A stretch of 41,997 bases of DNA from Sphingobacteriales bacterium (GCA_026391525.1 JAPLEF010000047.1:1-41997); one strand, 5' to 3'. Positions 24,317-34,086 are shown, counted from the first letter of the stretch. A program made the numbers and translations. The notes: generated from the sequence alone by a model not told the origin.

Positions 24317-26737
24317 ATGACGATTTCATACCAATGGCTCAGTAAGTACCTACCTGTAAATGTTCTACCTGCAAAACTTTCTGAAATCCTTACATCATTA
24401 GGGCTTGAAGTGGAAAGCATGACGGAATACCAATCTGTTAAAGGCGGATTGAAAGGACTGCTGGTAGGTGAGATACGAACCTGTGTTAAACATCCCGAGG
24501 CGGATAAACTCTCCATAACAACGGTGAACATCGGTGAAGCAACTGATCTGCAAATTGTTTGCGGAGCCAATAATGTGGCTGTGGGCCAAAAAGTAGTAGT
24601 TGCACCGGTTGGCTGTACCATTTATCCAACGAACGGACAACCTATCACGCTTAAAAAAGCCAAAATCCGTGGAGACATCAGTGAAGGCATGATTTGTGCT
24701 GAAGACGAAATTGGTTTAGGTGATGCACATGATGGTATTTTGGTATTAGCTCAGGAAACACCTGTGGGTACTGCTTTGACAAGTATTTTCCCATCTCATG
24801 AAGACCATATTTACGAAATAGGTTTAACGCCCAACCGTATGGATGCGATGAGCCACCTCGGCGTAGCACGTGATGTTTGTGCATGGATGAGTTATCATGA
24901 AAATCCTGCTTCCGTAATATCGCCTTTGCCAGATCCTCATCTGCTGACAGCAACGGGTTGTGGTATTGAAGTGAAATTAGAAGCCGGTTTAGCCTGTCAA
25001 CGATACAGTGGCATCATGATCAATGGAATCCGGGTGAATGAAAGTCCGCAATGGCTTAGAGAAAGTTTGAAAAGTATCGGCATCAAGCCCATCAATAATA
25101 TCGTAGACATCACCAATTTCATATTGCATGAAACCGGCCAGCCTTTACATGCTTTTGATGCAGATAAGATCACCGGTAAACAAATCAGGGTTCGTATGGC
25201 CCAAGCTGGTAGCCTTTTTACAACCCTTGATGGAAAAGAAAGAAAACTCGATGAAAACGACCTTGTTATTGCGGATTCCCAGTCGCCCCTTTGTTTGGCC
25301 GGCGTTTATGGGGGAATAACAAGTGGCGTGGAGGCAACAACTACAAACATTTTTCTGGAAAGTGCCTGGTTTTATCCGGAAACCATACGCAAAACCTCAT
25401 TGCGGCATGGATTGCGAACAGATGCTGCCACCCGTTTTGAAAAAGGCACTGATATTAGTCAAACCGTAACTGTTTTAATCAGAGCAGCAAAACTGATCAG
25501 TGAAATAGCCGGAGGCACATTGAGCAGCGGAATAGTAGATTGTTATCCCAACCCACAACCCGGAAAACAGGTTACACTCAGCTATGCATATTTGCAAAAA
25601 CTGAGCGGAAAAGCGTATGCTGCAGAATCAGTTAAAAAAATACTGCTTTCACTTGGTTTTTCTATCCAAAGTTCTACGGAGGAATCGCTTATCGTTACAG
25701 TACCCTATTTCAAACCCGATGTTCTTATTGCGGCAGATATTGTAGAAGAAATCATGAGGGTTGATGGGCTCGATCATATTGCTATTCCGGCAAGCATCCG
25801 TATTTCGCCATCCCCAGCTAAAGACCAACGCAAATATGTACTTCGCGAAAAACTGTCGAATGACCTGGTTGGAATGGGCTTTTTTGAAATATTCACCAAC
25901 AGTATTGGCAATAGCAACTTTTATTCGGCTGATGAATTATCCCGTTCGGTGAAGATGATCAATAGCTTAAGTGCCGAACTGGATATGTTGCGGCTCGATT
26001 TGTTACCCGGAGGCCTTCAGGTGATCGCACATAACCTTAACCGTAAAAATCATCAACTGCGCTTTTTTGAATTTGGAAAAACTTATTCCCGTTCGGAAGA
26101 TCATCATTTTCTGGAAAAAAACAACCTGGTGATTTATGTAAGCGGAACAGCAAACGACCCCGACTGGGCCCATAAAGCAAAGGAAGCAGATTTTTTTTAT
26201 CTGAAAGGATTGATAGAAAAATTGCTGACCATTACCGGATTGTCGAATTACAGTTTTCAACCAACAACTGATCAACAACTTTTACAAGCCGTTCAGATAC
26301 GAGCACAAGAGGTAGTTTTGGGTAAGATTGGTGAGATTTCTGCAGCACTTCGAAAGCAATTTGAAGTAAAACAACCCGTTTTTTATGCGCTGCTCGATTG
26401 GGATAAGCTCATTACTATCAAAACCAATTCGGTACAATACCAGGAAATCATTAAATTCCCTTCTGTTAACAGAGACCTTGCTTTGTTGGTGGATAAAAAT
26501 GTTTCTTATCTTCAGGTAGAGCAAATAGCTTTATCGGGGAAGATCAACCAGTTAAAGTCGATTAATCTTTTTGATGTGTTTGAAAGTGAGAAACTGGGTG
26601 CCGGAAAAAAATCGCTGGCTGTTAGTTTCACGTTTCAGGATGAGCATAAAACCCTCACCGATGGGGAAATAGATCAATACATGAATCAACTGGTGCAACA
26701 GTACCAAACTCATTTGAAAGCCGAAATCAGAAAATAA
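24317..26737 (+). CDS. pheT: phenylalanyl-tRNA synthetase beta subunit
   Basis: Pairs with PheS (not in this window) to charge tRNA-Phe. From ATG 24317 (MTISYQWLSKYLPVNVLP) the protein is 806 residues, the normal bacterial length. In order: an EMAP-like tRNA-binding domain (about 40-150: VGEIRTCVKHPEADKLSI), the B3/B4 editing region (INNIVDITNFILHETGQPLHAFD), the B5 domain, the catalytic-like core (NSIGNSNFY, RLDLLPGGLQVIAHNLNRK), and the C-terminal FDX-ACB domain (KFPSVNRDLALLVDKNVSY). It leads a run pheT, coiled-coil gene, zapA, rny. Confidence 0.95.
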   Translation: MTISYQWLSKYLPVNVLPAKLSEILTSLGLEVESMTEYQSVKGGLKGLLVGEIRTCVKHPEADKLSITTVNIGEATDLQIVCGANNVAVGQKVVVAPVGCTIYPTNGQPITLKKAKIRGDISEGMICAEDEIGLGDAHDGILVLAQETPVGTALTSIFPSHEDHIYEIGLTPNRMDAMSHLGVARDVCAWMSYHENPASVISPLPDPHLLTATGCGIEVKLEAGLACQRYSGIMINGIRVNESPQWLRESLKSIGIKPINNIVDITNFILHETGQPLHAFDADKITGKQIRVRMAQAGSLFTTLDGKERKLDENDLVIADSQSPLCLAGVYGGITSGVEATTTNIFLESAWFYPETIRKTSLRHGLRTDAATRFEKGTDISQTVTVLIRAAKLISEIAGGTLSSGIVDCYPNPQPGKQVTLSYAYLQKLSGKAYAAESVKKILLSLGFSIQSSTEESLIVTVPYFKPDVLIAADIVEEIMRVDGLDHIAIPASIRISPSPAKDQRKYVLREKLSNDLVGMGFFEIFTNSIGNSNFYSADELSRSVKMINSLSAELDMLRLDLLPGGLQVIAHNLNRKNHQLRFFEFGKTYSRSEDHHFLEKNNLVIYVSGTANDPDWAHKAKEADFFYLKGLIEKLLTITGLSNYSFQPTTDQQLLQAVQIRAQEVVLGKIGEISAALRKQFEVKQPVFYALLDWDKLITIKTNSVQYQEIIKFPSVNRDLALLVDKNVSYLQVEQIALSGKINQLKSINLFDVFESEKLGAGKKSLAVSFTFQDEHKTLTDGEIDQYMNQLVQQYQTHLKAEIRK

Positions 26738-26743
26738 TAAGGA

Positions 26744-27031
26744 TTGCAGGAAATTGAAGGACAAATAGCCCGGGTGCAAGTAAAATTGCAGGAACTGCTG
26801 AAAAGGCAGGCAAACTTATTGAAGGAAAATGCTGCTCTACAACAAAAACTTGCCATTTTGCAAGCCGATAATTCGGTTCAGGAAAAGAAAATAAAATTGC
26901 TGCAAGAACAGCAGCAGATTTTTAAAGCAGCAGCAAGTAAAATGAATGAAGCTGATAAAAAGGCTTTCGATCTCACCATCAACCGCTATATCAGGGAAAT
27001 AGACAAATGTATTTCCCTTCTAAGTGAATAA
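26744..27031 (+). CDS. small coiled-coil protein upstream of zapA (ZapB-like?)
   Basis: A 95-residue, almost wholly helical protein: heptad-rich Q/K/E/L sequence (QEIEGQIARVQVKLQELL, then LLKENAALQQKLAILQADN) through residue 65, then ADKKAFDLTINRYIREIDKCISLLSE. No ATG precedes the coiled coil; TAA at 26738-26740 closes the frame, so the only plausible start is TTG 26744, 6 bp after the pheT stop. The zapA gene follows after 9 bp. Size and coiled-coil nature resemble ZapB, which works with ZapA at the division ring, but homology is not shown. From memory the arrangement recurs in Bacteroidota. Confidence 0.7.
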   Translation: MQEIEGQIARVQVKLQELLKRQANLLKENAALQQKLAILQADNSVQEKKIKLLQEQQQIFKAAASKMNEADKKAFDLTINRYIREIDKCISLLSE

Positions 27032-27040
27032 ACGATAAAC

Positions 27041-27331
27041 ATGCCCGAAGAACTCATTCCAGTCAATATCTTACTTGGCGACCGCACTTATCGCATCCGT
27101 ACCAGCCCTACTGATGAAGAAACGGTTCGTAAGACGGTGAAAATCATCAATGACAAAATCATTGAATTCAAAACGCAGTTTGCCGGGAAGGATATGCAGG
27201 ACTATATAGCAATGGTCATTATCTGGTATGCCACCCAGGCTGTTGGTGACCAGCACTCTTCGGGTTTGTTGGAATCTCTCTCTGGAACTTTATCAAAAAT
27301 GGAAGCTGAAATGGATAAAGCCATTTTATGA
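27041..27331 (+). CDS. zapA: cell division protein ZapA
   Basis: ZapA binds and bundles FtsZ filaments at mid-cell. The 96-residue product has the family start (PVNILLGDRTYRIRTSPTDEETVRKTVKIINDKI) and a C-terminal coiled coil (LLESLSGTLSKMEAEMDKAIL). Length is normal. It lies between the coiled-coil gene (9 bp) and rny (140 bp), in the pheT transcript. Confidence 0.85.
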   Translation: MPEELIPVNILLGDRTYRIRTSPTDEETVRKTVKIINDKIIEFKTQFAGKDMQDYIAMVIIWYATQAVGDQHSSGLLESLSGTLSKMEAEMDKAIL

Positions 27332-27471
27332 TTGCAGTTCTATTCGTTACCGCCCTATTCTTTCTAAAATCTTAACACAAAGTTCTTATCTTCGCCAAAT
27401 AACCTTTTTCAAATAATAGGAAGGTATCATCATGTACAATATTGTGAATCAGTTAAAAACATCAACAATTA

Positions 27472-29037
27472 ATGGAACTGAATATAATTTCAATCATCCT
27501 GGGATTGGTAGCTCTTGTTGTGGGCACGATTCTGGGCAAGGTAATTTTTGCGAAAAATACCCAAAAAACAATTGCCGACGCTGAGGGCCAGGCGCAAAAA
27601 ATTATTGCAGATGGACAGTTACAGGCTGAAAATCTAAAAAAAGAGAAACTTCTAGAAGCCAAAGAAAAATTTGTTCAACTTAAATCAGATCATGAGCGGG
27701 ATGTAATGCAGCGCACCCAAAAGCTGAGCGAGTCTGAAAATAAGATCAAACAAAAAGAACAAAGTCTGAATCAAAAAGAAGGGAATCTAGAGAAGCAACT
27801 AAAAGAAAATGAAACGATTAAGGACAATCTGAACCGTCAATTAGAGGTGGTTGGCCAGAAGCGCACCGAACTGGAAAAGCATCAGGAAGAACATATACGC
27901 CGCCTCGAAAAAGTAGCCGGACTTACCGCTGAAGAAGCCAAGGCGCAACTCATTGAAAGCCTTACCCAGGAAGCACATAGCAAGGCGCTTTCCATCCAGC
28001 AGGAAATCATTGAAGATGCTAAACTCAAAGCCAATAAAGAAGCACGTAAAATTGTAATCCAGACCATCCAGCGCACAGCAGCTGAGCAGGCAATAGAAAA
28101 TTCTATTACTGTTTTTAACCTAGAAAGCGACGAGATCAAAGGTTCTATCATTGGTAGGGAAGGTCGGAACATCCGTGCTATTGAAGCGGCTACAGGAGTA
28201 GATCTGATTGTTGATGATACCCCGGAAGCAATCGTATTATCGTCGTTCGACCCATTACGAAGAGAAGTGGCCCGTTTATCTTTACAAAGACTGGTTTCCG
28301 ACGGACGGATTCACCCGGCACGTATTGAAGAAGTAGTGGAAAAAACAAAGCGCCAACTGGATGATCAGGTGATGGAAATTGGAGAACGTACTGTAATGGA
28401 GCTCGGCATCCACGGCTTGCATAAAGAATTGATCCGCATGGTGGGCCGGATGCGTTTCCGTTCTTCTTATGGACAGAACTTACTCATGCACAGCAGGGAA
28501 ACTGCTAATTTATGTGCTATCATGGCTTCGGAATTGGGTATGAACCCTAAACTGGCCAAACGCGCCGGCTTATTGCATGATATCGGCAAGGTACCTGATG
28601 AAGAAACAGAATTAAGTCATGCCCTGCTTGGAGCTAAATTGGCGGAAAAATATGGTGAAAACCCTGCTGTTGTAAATGCAATCGGGGCACACCACGATGA
28701 AATGGAAATGAAGTATGTGATTTCTCCCATAATTCAGGCTTGCGATGCCATCAGCGGAGCAAGGCCGGGTGCAAGGAGGGAGATCATGCAACAATATATT
28801 CAGCGGATTAAAGATCTCGAAAACCTGGCGTTATCGTATCAGGGAGTAGAAAAAGCTTATGCCATACAAGCCGGAAGAGAACTCAGGGTAATTGTTGAAG
28901 CAGATAAAGTAACCGATGGCGACAGCGATAAGCTCAGTTTTGAAATTGCCCAGAAAATCCAAACAGAAATGACTTTTCCGGGGCAGATTAAAGTAACCGT
29001 AATCAGGGAGAAGAGGGCGGTTAATATTGCCCGCTAA
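27472..29037 (+). CDS. rny: ribonuclease Y
   Basis: Membrane-anchored endoribonuclease that starts mRNA decay. The 521-residue protein has an N-terminal transmembrane helix ([18 protein letters not shown]), a long coiled coil (about 30-190), a KH domain ([43 protein letters not shown]), and an HD domain with HSRE, LLHDIGK and AIGAHHDE metal ligands. Complete. A TATCTTCG element about 80 nt upstream (27385-27392) may provide its own promoter inside the zapA-rny gap. Confidence 0.95.
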   Translation: MELNIISIILGLVALVVGTILGKVIFAKNTQKTIADAEGQAQKIIADGQLQAENLKKEKLLEAKEKFVQLKSDHERDVMQRTQKLSESENKIKQKEQSLNQKEGNLEKQLKENETIKDNLNRQLEVVGQKRTELEKHQEEHIRRLEKVAGLTAEEAKAQLIESLTQEAHSKALSIQQEIIEDAKLKANKEARKIVIQTIQRTAAEQAIENSITVFNLESDEIKGSIIGREGRNIRAIEAATGVDLIVDDTPEAIVLSSFDPLRREVARLSLQRLVSDGRIHPARIEEVVEKTKRQLDDQVMEIGERTVMELGIHGLHKELIRMVGRMRFRSSYGQNLLMHSRETANLCAIMASELGMNPKLAKRAGLLHDIGKVPDEETELSHALLGAKLAEKYGENPAVVNAIGAHHDEMEMKYVISPIIQACDAISGARPGARREIMQQYIQRIKDLENLALSYQGVEKAYAIQAGRELRVIVEADKVTDGDSDKLSFEIAQKIQTEMTFPGQIKVTVIREKRAVNIAR

Positions 29038-29150
29038 TCAATGCTGGTCATAATATAGCTGGTAATAGATTCAAAGATTTTATTTGAAACGAAGGCTCAA
29101 AAAAGTTGAAAGTTTTCCGAATTAAACTACCAACTTCAATAATTAATCCC

Positions 29151-29158
29151 TACCTTTG
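29151..29158 (+). promoter_or_regulatory. -7 element TACCTTTG of rplS
   Basis: Full TAnnTTTG match 23 nt upstream of the rplS ATG. A -33 TTTG at the usual distance is not clear. Confidence 0.65.
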
Positions 29159-29181
29159 CCGTCCGTAAAAAAATAAAGAAT

Positions 29182-29550
29182 ATGAACGCAATCGAATTTG
29201 TTCATGAGCAGTTGACCAAAAAACCAACGCTTCCCGCTTTCAAAGCAGGTGACAATATAACTGTTAACTACAAAATTGTAGAAGGAAGCAAAGAACGTAT
29301 CCAGAGTTTCAAAGGTGATGTGATCAAACGCCAGGGTACCGGATCAACCGCTACTTTCACTGTTCGTAAGATCAGTGATGGAGTTGGAGTTGAACGTCTT
29401 TTTCCTGTTTTTTCTCCAAATATCGAAAGTATACAGCTTAATAAAGTAGGCCGTGTAAGGCGTGCTAAACTTTATTTCCTACGTGAAAGAAGTGGTAAAA
29501 GCGCCCGCATCAAAGAAAAAAGAATGGCGGTGGGTACCAAAACAAAGTGA
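29182..29550 (+). CDS. rplS: 50S ribosomal protein L19
   Basis: L19 lies at the 30S-50S interface. The 122-residue product shows [57 protein letters not shown] and [20 protein letters not shown], covering the full L19 domain. It is monocistronic here: own -7 element upstream and an intrinsic terminator downstream; trmD and rimM, neighbours in many bacteria, are not adjacent. Confidence 0.95.
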   Translation: MNAIEFVHEQLTKKPTLPAFKAGDNITVNYKIVEGSKERIQSFKGDVIKRQGTGSTATFTVRKISDGVGVERLFPVFSPNIESIQLNKVGRVRRAKLYFLRERSGKSARIKEKRMAVGTKTK

Positions 29551-29586
29551 TTTTTACCCTTTTAAAATATATAACGCATTGATGTT

Positions 29587-29616
29587 AAGCGAAAACCAAA
29601 AGTTTTCGCTTTTTTT
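29587..29616 (+). terminator. intrinsic terminator of rplS
   Basis: Stem AGCGAAAAC (29588-29596) with GTTTTCGCT (29602-29610), 5-nt loop, followed by a seven-T run; 37 bp after the rplS stop. Confidence 0.9.
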
Positions 29617-29739
29617 ATGATTTGACGCTTGCATCCCACAATCCAGATTTGTACTTTGTTATAGTTAATCCTTTCTTTCTCTGAACAATCTTCCCAAAGA
29701 TTTCTGCTTATTTATTTAAACACACTAAAACCTCTTAAC

Positions 29740-29868
29740 ATGAGAAAGAATGTTCTATTGGGCTTGCTACTTATCGCCGTATTTATCGGTTTCATTTCCT
29801 GTTCAAAAGGCATCAGCACCTATGAAGCTGCAAATGGTAAAGCGCGCTGTGGAAAGTATATCCGCTGA
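29740..29868 (+). CDS. 42-residue small lipoprotein
   Basis: A short open frame with ATG at 29740 and TGA at 29866-29868. The product has a basic start (MRKN), a hydrophobic core (VLLGLLLIAVFIGF) and the lipobox ISC with Cys at residue 21, then a 21-residue tail that includes TYEAANGKARCGKYIR. That is a complete type II signal peptide, which is unlikely by chance. I recall similar small lipoproteins with a YEAANGKAKCG-like tail in Bacteroidota, with no known role. It sits alone between the rplS terminator and the tatA promoter. Confidence 0.6.
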   Translation: MRKNVLLGLLLIAVFIGFISCSKGISTYEAANGKARCGKYIR

Positions 29869-29942
29869 AAAAGTACCGGACAGAAAGGTTGTTAATGTTT
29901 GATATGTGGCATATAATTGATCAGCCAACCCGAATATTCGCT

Positions 29943-29950
29943 TATCTTTG
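29943..29950 (+). promoter_or_regulatory. -7 element TATCTTTG of tatA
   Basis: Full TAnnTTTG match, 17 nt before the ATG at 29968 and downstream of the longer candidate start at 29917. A TTG at 29917-29919 is a possible -33 with long spacing. Confidence 0.65.
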
Positions 29951-29967
29951 TGCATCAATTTAACTTT

Positions 29968-30192
29968 ATGCTTCAACTTAAAACCACACTCCTGTTGTCT
30001 ATGCCCGGTGGCAGCGAGTGGATATTGATTGTTTTAGTAGTATTGCTCTTTTTTGGTGGTAGAAAAATTCCAGACCTGATGCGCGGAATCGGCAGGGGCA
30101 TGCGCGAATTCAATGACGCCAAAAACAATGTGAAGAGTGAAATTGAAGATGGCATGAAAGAAAAAGACAGCAAGAAAGAAGCTACCCCATAA
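29968..30192 (+). CDS. tatA: Sec-independent translocase TatA/TatE-type
   Basis: TatA forms the variable-size pore that moves folded proteins across the inner membrane. From ATG 29968 the product is 74 residues: one transmembrane helix (EWILIVLVVLLFFGG), the hinge and amphipathic helix RKIPDLMRGIGRGMREFNDAKNNV, and a charged tail. The open frame extends to 29917, but a -7 element at 29943-29950 lies inside that extension, so I use 29968. tatC is not in the window. gatA follows after 59 bp. Confidence 0.9.
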   Translation: MLQLKTTLLLSMPGGSEWILIVLVVLLFFGGRKIPDLMRGIGRGMREFNDAKNNVKSEIEDGMKEKDSKKEATP

Positions 30193-30211
30193 CTTAGATT
30201 TTTAAACTGAC

Positions 30212-30229
30212 AACCGGATCAAGCCGGTT
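30212..30229. repeat. short palindrome between tatA and gatA
   Basis: AACCGG (30212-30217), 6-nt loop, CCGGTT (30224-30229). It is not followed by a T run, so it is not a standard terminator; a weak attenuator or chance palindrome are both possible. Confidence 0.4.
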
Positions 30230-30251
30230 CATCGGATTATAGTTTCATCTG

Positions 30252-31697
30252 ATGTCATCTTCTAACATCATGTTTTCTTTTACCAGTATTGCTGCTTATC
30301 AGGAACAGTTGGGCAGCGGTGCCACAACCTGTACAATAGCAGTCTCCCACTATCTGGAATGCATACAAGCAAATAAATATTTGAATGCCTTCGTGGAAGT
30401 TTATGCTGATGAAGCTTTAGCTCTTGCTGCGAAACTGGACGCACAACGCACTGCCGGTTCAGCACCTAAATTACTCCATGGCGTAGTAATAGCTATCAAA
30501 GATGTGATCTGTTACGAAGGTCATGCTGTTACAGCTGCTTCCACAATGCTGAAAGGATACCACTCCCCCTATACAGCAACCGCTTTACAATTCCTCATCG
30601 ATGAAGAAGCTATCATCATCGGTAATTGCAATTGCGATGAGTTTGCTATGGGATCTTCCAATGAACATTCAGTTTATGGGCCTGTTCACAATGCCTATGA
30701 TACTTCAAAAGTACCCGGAGGTTCATCTGGTGGCAGTGCAGTAGCTGTACAAGCCGGTTTATGCATGGCAGCACTTGGAAGCGACACTGGTGGTTCTGTT
30801 CGACAGCCGGCAGACTTTTGTGGCATTATCGGTTTCAAGCCCGGGTATGGAACTATTTCGAGGTATGGGTTGATTGCTTTCGCCTCTTCTTTCGACCAGA
30901 TTGGAATTTTTGGAAAAAACATAGCAGACCTTCATTTGATATTGAAATTGATGAGCCGCAATGATCCTAACGACAGTACCATGAATGCTGTTGCCATTTC
31001 GACAGCGTCGGTTGATGCCAATGAGAAAAAATTCCGGATTGCTTATTTCAGTTCTGCGATGAATCATCCTTCCCTTGATGAGGAAATAGCGCTACAACAA
31101 AAACAATACTTACTACAACTGCGTGAAGAAGGACATATTGTTGATGCGGTTGTTTTTGATATGATTGACTACATTGTTCCGGCCTATTATGTACTCACCA
31201 CTGCAGAAGCGAGTAGTAATTTATCGAGATACGACGGAATCAGGTATGGGCATCGCTCGGCAGCAACAACAGCAGATTTAACTGGTTTTTACACCCAAAA
31301 TAGAACGGAAGGCTTTGGCAAAGAAGTAAAAAGAAGGATCATGCTGGGCACTTTTGTACTCAGCTCGGGTTATTATGATGCCTATTTTTCGAAAGCACAA
31401 CAAGTAAGAGGAAAGTTGGTAGATGCCATCAGTAGTATATTTAAAACCTATGATGCAATTGCCTTGCCCACTTCGCCTGTAACCGCTTTCCCGATAGGAG
31501 AGAAAAATCAGGATCCTATGGCCATGTATCTTGCCGATATTTATACCGTGCTGGCCAATCTCACCGGCATACCGGCTATTTCTTTACCCTTATTCCGTCA
31601 CAGCAACGGTATGCCATTCGGCTTACAACTGTTGGCCGCCCGAAAGGATGAAGTAACTTTGCTTCAGTTGAGCCAACAACTCATGCAACGAAAGTAA
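30252..31697 (+). CDS. gatA: Asp-tRNA(Asn)/Glu-tRNA(Gln) amidotransferase subunit A
   Basis: GatA releases ammonia from glutamine for GatCAB, which converts misacylated Glu-tRNA-Gln or Asp-tRNA-Asn. The 481-residue amidase-signature protein has the catalytic triad K83 (AIKD), S158 (PGGSSGGS) and S182 (GSDTGGS), plus CDEFAMGSSNEHSVYGPVHNAYD typical of GatA rather than generic amidases. An in-frame ATG at 30270 (MFSFTSIAAYQ) matches other GatA starts and is an equally good start. gatB and gatC are not nearby. Confidence 0.9.
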   Translation: MSSSNIMFSFTSIAAYQEQLGSGATTCTIAVSHYLECIQANKYLNAFVEVYADEALALAAKLDAQRTAGSAPKLLHGVVIAIKDVICYEGHAVTAASTMLKGYHSPYTATALQFLIDEEAIIIGNCNCDEFAMGSSNEHSVYGPVHNAYDTSKVPGGSSGGSAVAVQAGLCMAALGSDTGGSVRQPADFCGIIGFKPGYGTISRYGLIAFASSFDQIGIFGKNIADLHLILKLMSRNDPNDSTMNAVAISTASVDANEKKFRIAYFSSAMNHPSLDEEIALQQKQYLLQLREEGHIVDAVVFDMIDYIVPAYYVLTTAEASSNLSRYDGIRYGHRSAATTADLTGFYTQNRTEGFGKEVKRRIMLGTFVLSSGYYDAYFSKAQQVRGKLVDAISSIFKTYDAIALPTSPVTAFPIGEKNQDPMAMYLADIYTVLANLTGIPAISLPLFRHSNGMPFGLQLLAARKDEVTLLQLSQQLMQRK

Positions 31698-31718
31698 CCG
31701 GCAAATGATCTTATCATT

Positions 31719-32822
31719 ATGAAAAGAGCTTCACTTTTCTTGTTTAGTTTATGCATTTCTGTTGTTGGTTTTGCCAGCAATCAACAGGGATATATTACTG
31801 CAGATACCCTTAAGGAAGATGAAACTACACAGCAACTCATCGAGAAAGTGATTGCAGTAAACAAGGCTCCTAAACCTGCGATAGCCGCATCGGTAAATGC
31901 GCTCACCCGTTATGGATTCAAGGACCTTTTTACTCAGTTCAGTTATAATACCCTACTTCCTTATGCCTCTCAGGTTAATCCTAACGCGGAAGCATACATG
32001 CAGGATTATCTTAAACAACACAGCGCTTCACTGATCAGGATGAAAACCTGGGGGCTTCCCTACTTCAATCTTATTGATAATATCTTCTCACTCTATGGGG
32101 TACCGCATGAGTTGAAATATTTAGCCGTGATTGAAAGTAACTTATCTACAACAGCTACCAGCATGGTTGGTGCCAGCGGGCCCTGGCAATTCATGCCCGA
32201 AACAGGTAGGAGTTTCGGATTGATTATCAATTCGCAAACCGACCAACGTCGCGATTATTTCAAAAGCACCCATGCAGCTGCACGATATCTTTTACAATTG
32301 TACCGCGATTTTAATGATTGGCTGTTAGTGATTGCAGCATACAATGGAGGCCCTGGCCGCGTTAATGATGCCATTCGAAAATCGGGTAGCCGAAATTTTT
32401 GGGTACTGCAAAATCACCTCCCAACTGAAAGCAAAAATCATGTAAAGAAGTTCATTGCAACCCATTATATCATGGAGGATCAGTCTGTATCAACAACCAC
32501 AACCATTGGCCATAAAGATTCATCCACTATTGAAGCGCAACATGATTTAAGCACTGAAAAAATTTCCGGAAAATATGTTTCGCTTATCCTTACCAGTTAT
32601 ATTAAGATGGAAATTGAACTTTTTAACCGGTATAATCCGGCATTCGATAACAGACTTTCAGAAGAAGGTTATTACAACCTGGTATTGCCCGATGAAAAAA
32701 TGGATGCTTTCCGTCAGTTGAAATATCAGATCCTCGAAGCCTCGGTTCAATACCTTTTAAGCGATAATCAAACTCTTGCACCTACCCCAACTCCCAAAGC
32801 AATTAAACCCAAAAAAAACTAA
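31719..32822 (+). CDS. membrane-bound lytic transglycosylase, MltD-like, without LysM
   Basis: The 367-residue product has a signal peptide (MKRASLFLFSLCISVVGFAS), a helical linker, and an SLT domain: LYGVPHELKYLAVIESNLST with catalytic E139, then MVGASGPWQFMPETGRSFGL, DQRRDYFKSTHAAARYLLQLY and VIAAYNGGPGRVNDAI. It cleaves the MurNAc-GlcNAc bond of peptidoglycan. The MltD family usually ends with LysM repeats; none are seen here, only a low-complexity basic tail. It is 21 bp after gatA and ends in a 4-bp convergent overlap with pabB. Confidence 0.88.
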   Translation: MKRASLFLFSLCISVVGFASNQQGYITADTLKEDETTQQLIEKVIAVNKAPKPAIAASVNALTRYGFKDLFTQFSYNTLLPYASQVNPNAEAYMQDYLKQHSASLIRMKTWGLPYFNLIDNIFSLYGVPHELKYLAVIESNLSTTATSMVGASGPWQFMPETGRSFGLIINSQTDQRRDYFKSTHAAARYLLQLYRDFNDWLLVIAAYNGGPGRVNDAIRKSGSRNFWVLQNHLPTESKNHVKKFIATHYIMEDQSVSTTTTIGHKDSSTIEAQHDLSTEKISGKYVSLILTSYIKMEIELFNRYNPAFDNRLSEEGYYNLVLPDEKMDAFRQLKYQILEASVQYLLSDNQTLAPTPTPKAIKPKKN

Positions 32823-34078
32823 GCCGACATCAGCATTTTCATGATGGCAGAAGCTTTTAACATGCATTCGTCGTATTCCTGCTCCGGTTCGCTGTAAAAG
32901 GTGATTCCGCTTCCTGCTTTGAAACTGAGCATTCCATTAGATGCGTTGTAAAAAATGCTTCTGATCACTACATTGAAATCGGCAATGCCATCCGGTGAAA
33001 TATAACCTATGGTACCTGAAAACAATCCTCTTGGTGAAACTTCAAACTCCTCTATGAGTTCCATTACCCTTTTCTTGGGTGCGCCTGTCATTGAGCCCAT
33101 CGGAAAACAGGCTTCAAATACTTTCGCCATCGATATATTTTCGTGTATGCCTCCCTGTATGGTACTAATGAGATGGTACAATTGAGGAAACGCGTATACT
33201 CCAAACAATTCTGTCACCTTAACTGAACCTTCCGTGCAAATCCTGCTCAGGTCGTTACGTACCAGATCTACCACCATTACATTTTCGCTTTTCTCTTTTT
33301 CGCTATTGGTAAGATAAGCCAGTGACACAGCATCTTTTTGAGGATCTAATGGAAACCGGCGGCTTGTTCCCTTGATAGGTTGTGATATCAAAATAGTATC
33401 TTCTTTTCGCAAGAACCTTTCGGGGCTTGCACACAAACAAAAACTGTTGTCTACTTTGTAAAAAGCCGCAAAAGGATTTGGCGAAGCAACACTCAATTGC
33501 TGATACAATAACCATGGATCAACCTCACTGTGCTCAGAAAAGAAATCCATGCAATAATTAACTTCATAACAATCGCCTCGCCTGATGTGCTTTTTTAAAG
33601 CCTCAACGGCTTGAATGTAATCCTGCCTTGATTGCCTGCACTGCACGTTAACGATAGCCGGTAAAGTTGCATCTAATGTTACCGGGTGTTCATTGATTTC
33701 AGTAAAGATCTGCACCGGTGAACCCGCAAAGATGTGAATGGTAACCTGATCTCCCTTCAGCACAACCCTAATCTCCGGCTGGAAGAAAAAACCGGCAGGA
33801 AAATCAACTGCATCTGAGCTTGAGGGATAATTCAAGTGGCCGAAAAGCCAATCATTATCAAGTTGAAAAAAATCCTGAAGTGCTGAATAATCTATCGGCT
33901 GTGTTAATCGTATAGAATCAATAGCTCCGGCTGCAAGCATCACATCGAAAGTAGTATCATGTTGTACCAGCGGGTTTTCCAAAAAACAAAAAATGCTGAA
34001 CCGTTTACTCCAGTTCAACATTTTTTTCCTAAAGCCGTCAGGCGATGAAAGCCTGAATGTATTTGAATTGTATTCCAA
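32819..34078 (-). CDS. pabB: aminodeoxychorismate synthase component I (PabB-type)
   Basis: Chorismate-binding enzyme, first step to para-aminobenzoate and folate. The 419-residue product has the chorismate-binding domain from about 148: RQDYIQAVEALKKHIRRGDCYEVNYC, SPERF (218-222), QPIKGTSRR with K236, ENVMVVDLVRNDLSRI, and FPMGSMTGAPKKRVMELI. The PIKGT lysine is the PabB hallmark, where TrpE has PIAGT. It is 8 bp downstream of the charged-protein gene, on the same strand, and converges on the transglycosylase gene. No fused PabC is present. Confidence 0.85.
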   Translation of the reverse strand: MEYNSNTFRLSSPDGFRKKMLNWSKRFSIFCFLENPLVQHDTTFDVMLAAGAIDSIRLTQPIDYSALQDFFQLDNDWLFGHLNYPSSSDAVDFPAGFFFQPEIRVVLKGDQVTIHIFAGSPVQIFTEINEHPVTLDATLPAIVNVQCRQSRQDYIQAVEALKKHIRRGDCYEVNYCMDFFSEHSEVDPWLLYQQLSVASPNPFAAFYKVDNSFCLCASPERFLRKEDTILISQPIKGTSRRFPLDPQKDAVSLAYLTNSEKEKSENVMVVDLVRNDLSRICTEGSVKVTELFGVYAFPQLYHLISTIQGGIHENISMAKVFEACFPMGSMTGAPKKRVMELIEEFEVSPRGLFSGTIGYISPDGIADFNVVIRSIFYNASNGMLSFKAGSGITFYSEPEQEYDECMLKASAIMKMLMSA

Positions 34079-34086
34079 TGTAGCAC

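Noticed and set aside
27332-27471. possible 6S RNA between zapA and rny
   Set aside because: The gap is only 140 bp and shows no long bubble-and-stem structure; it holds a -7-like element TATCTTCG instead.
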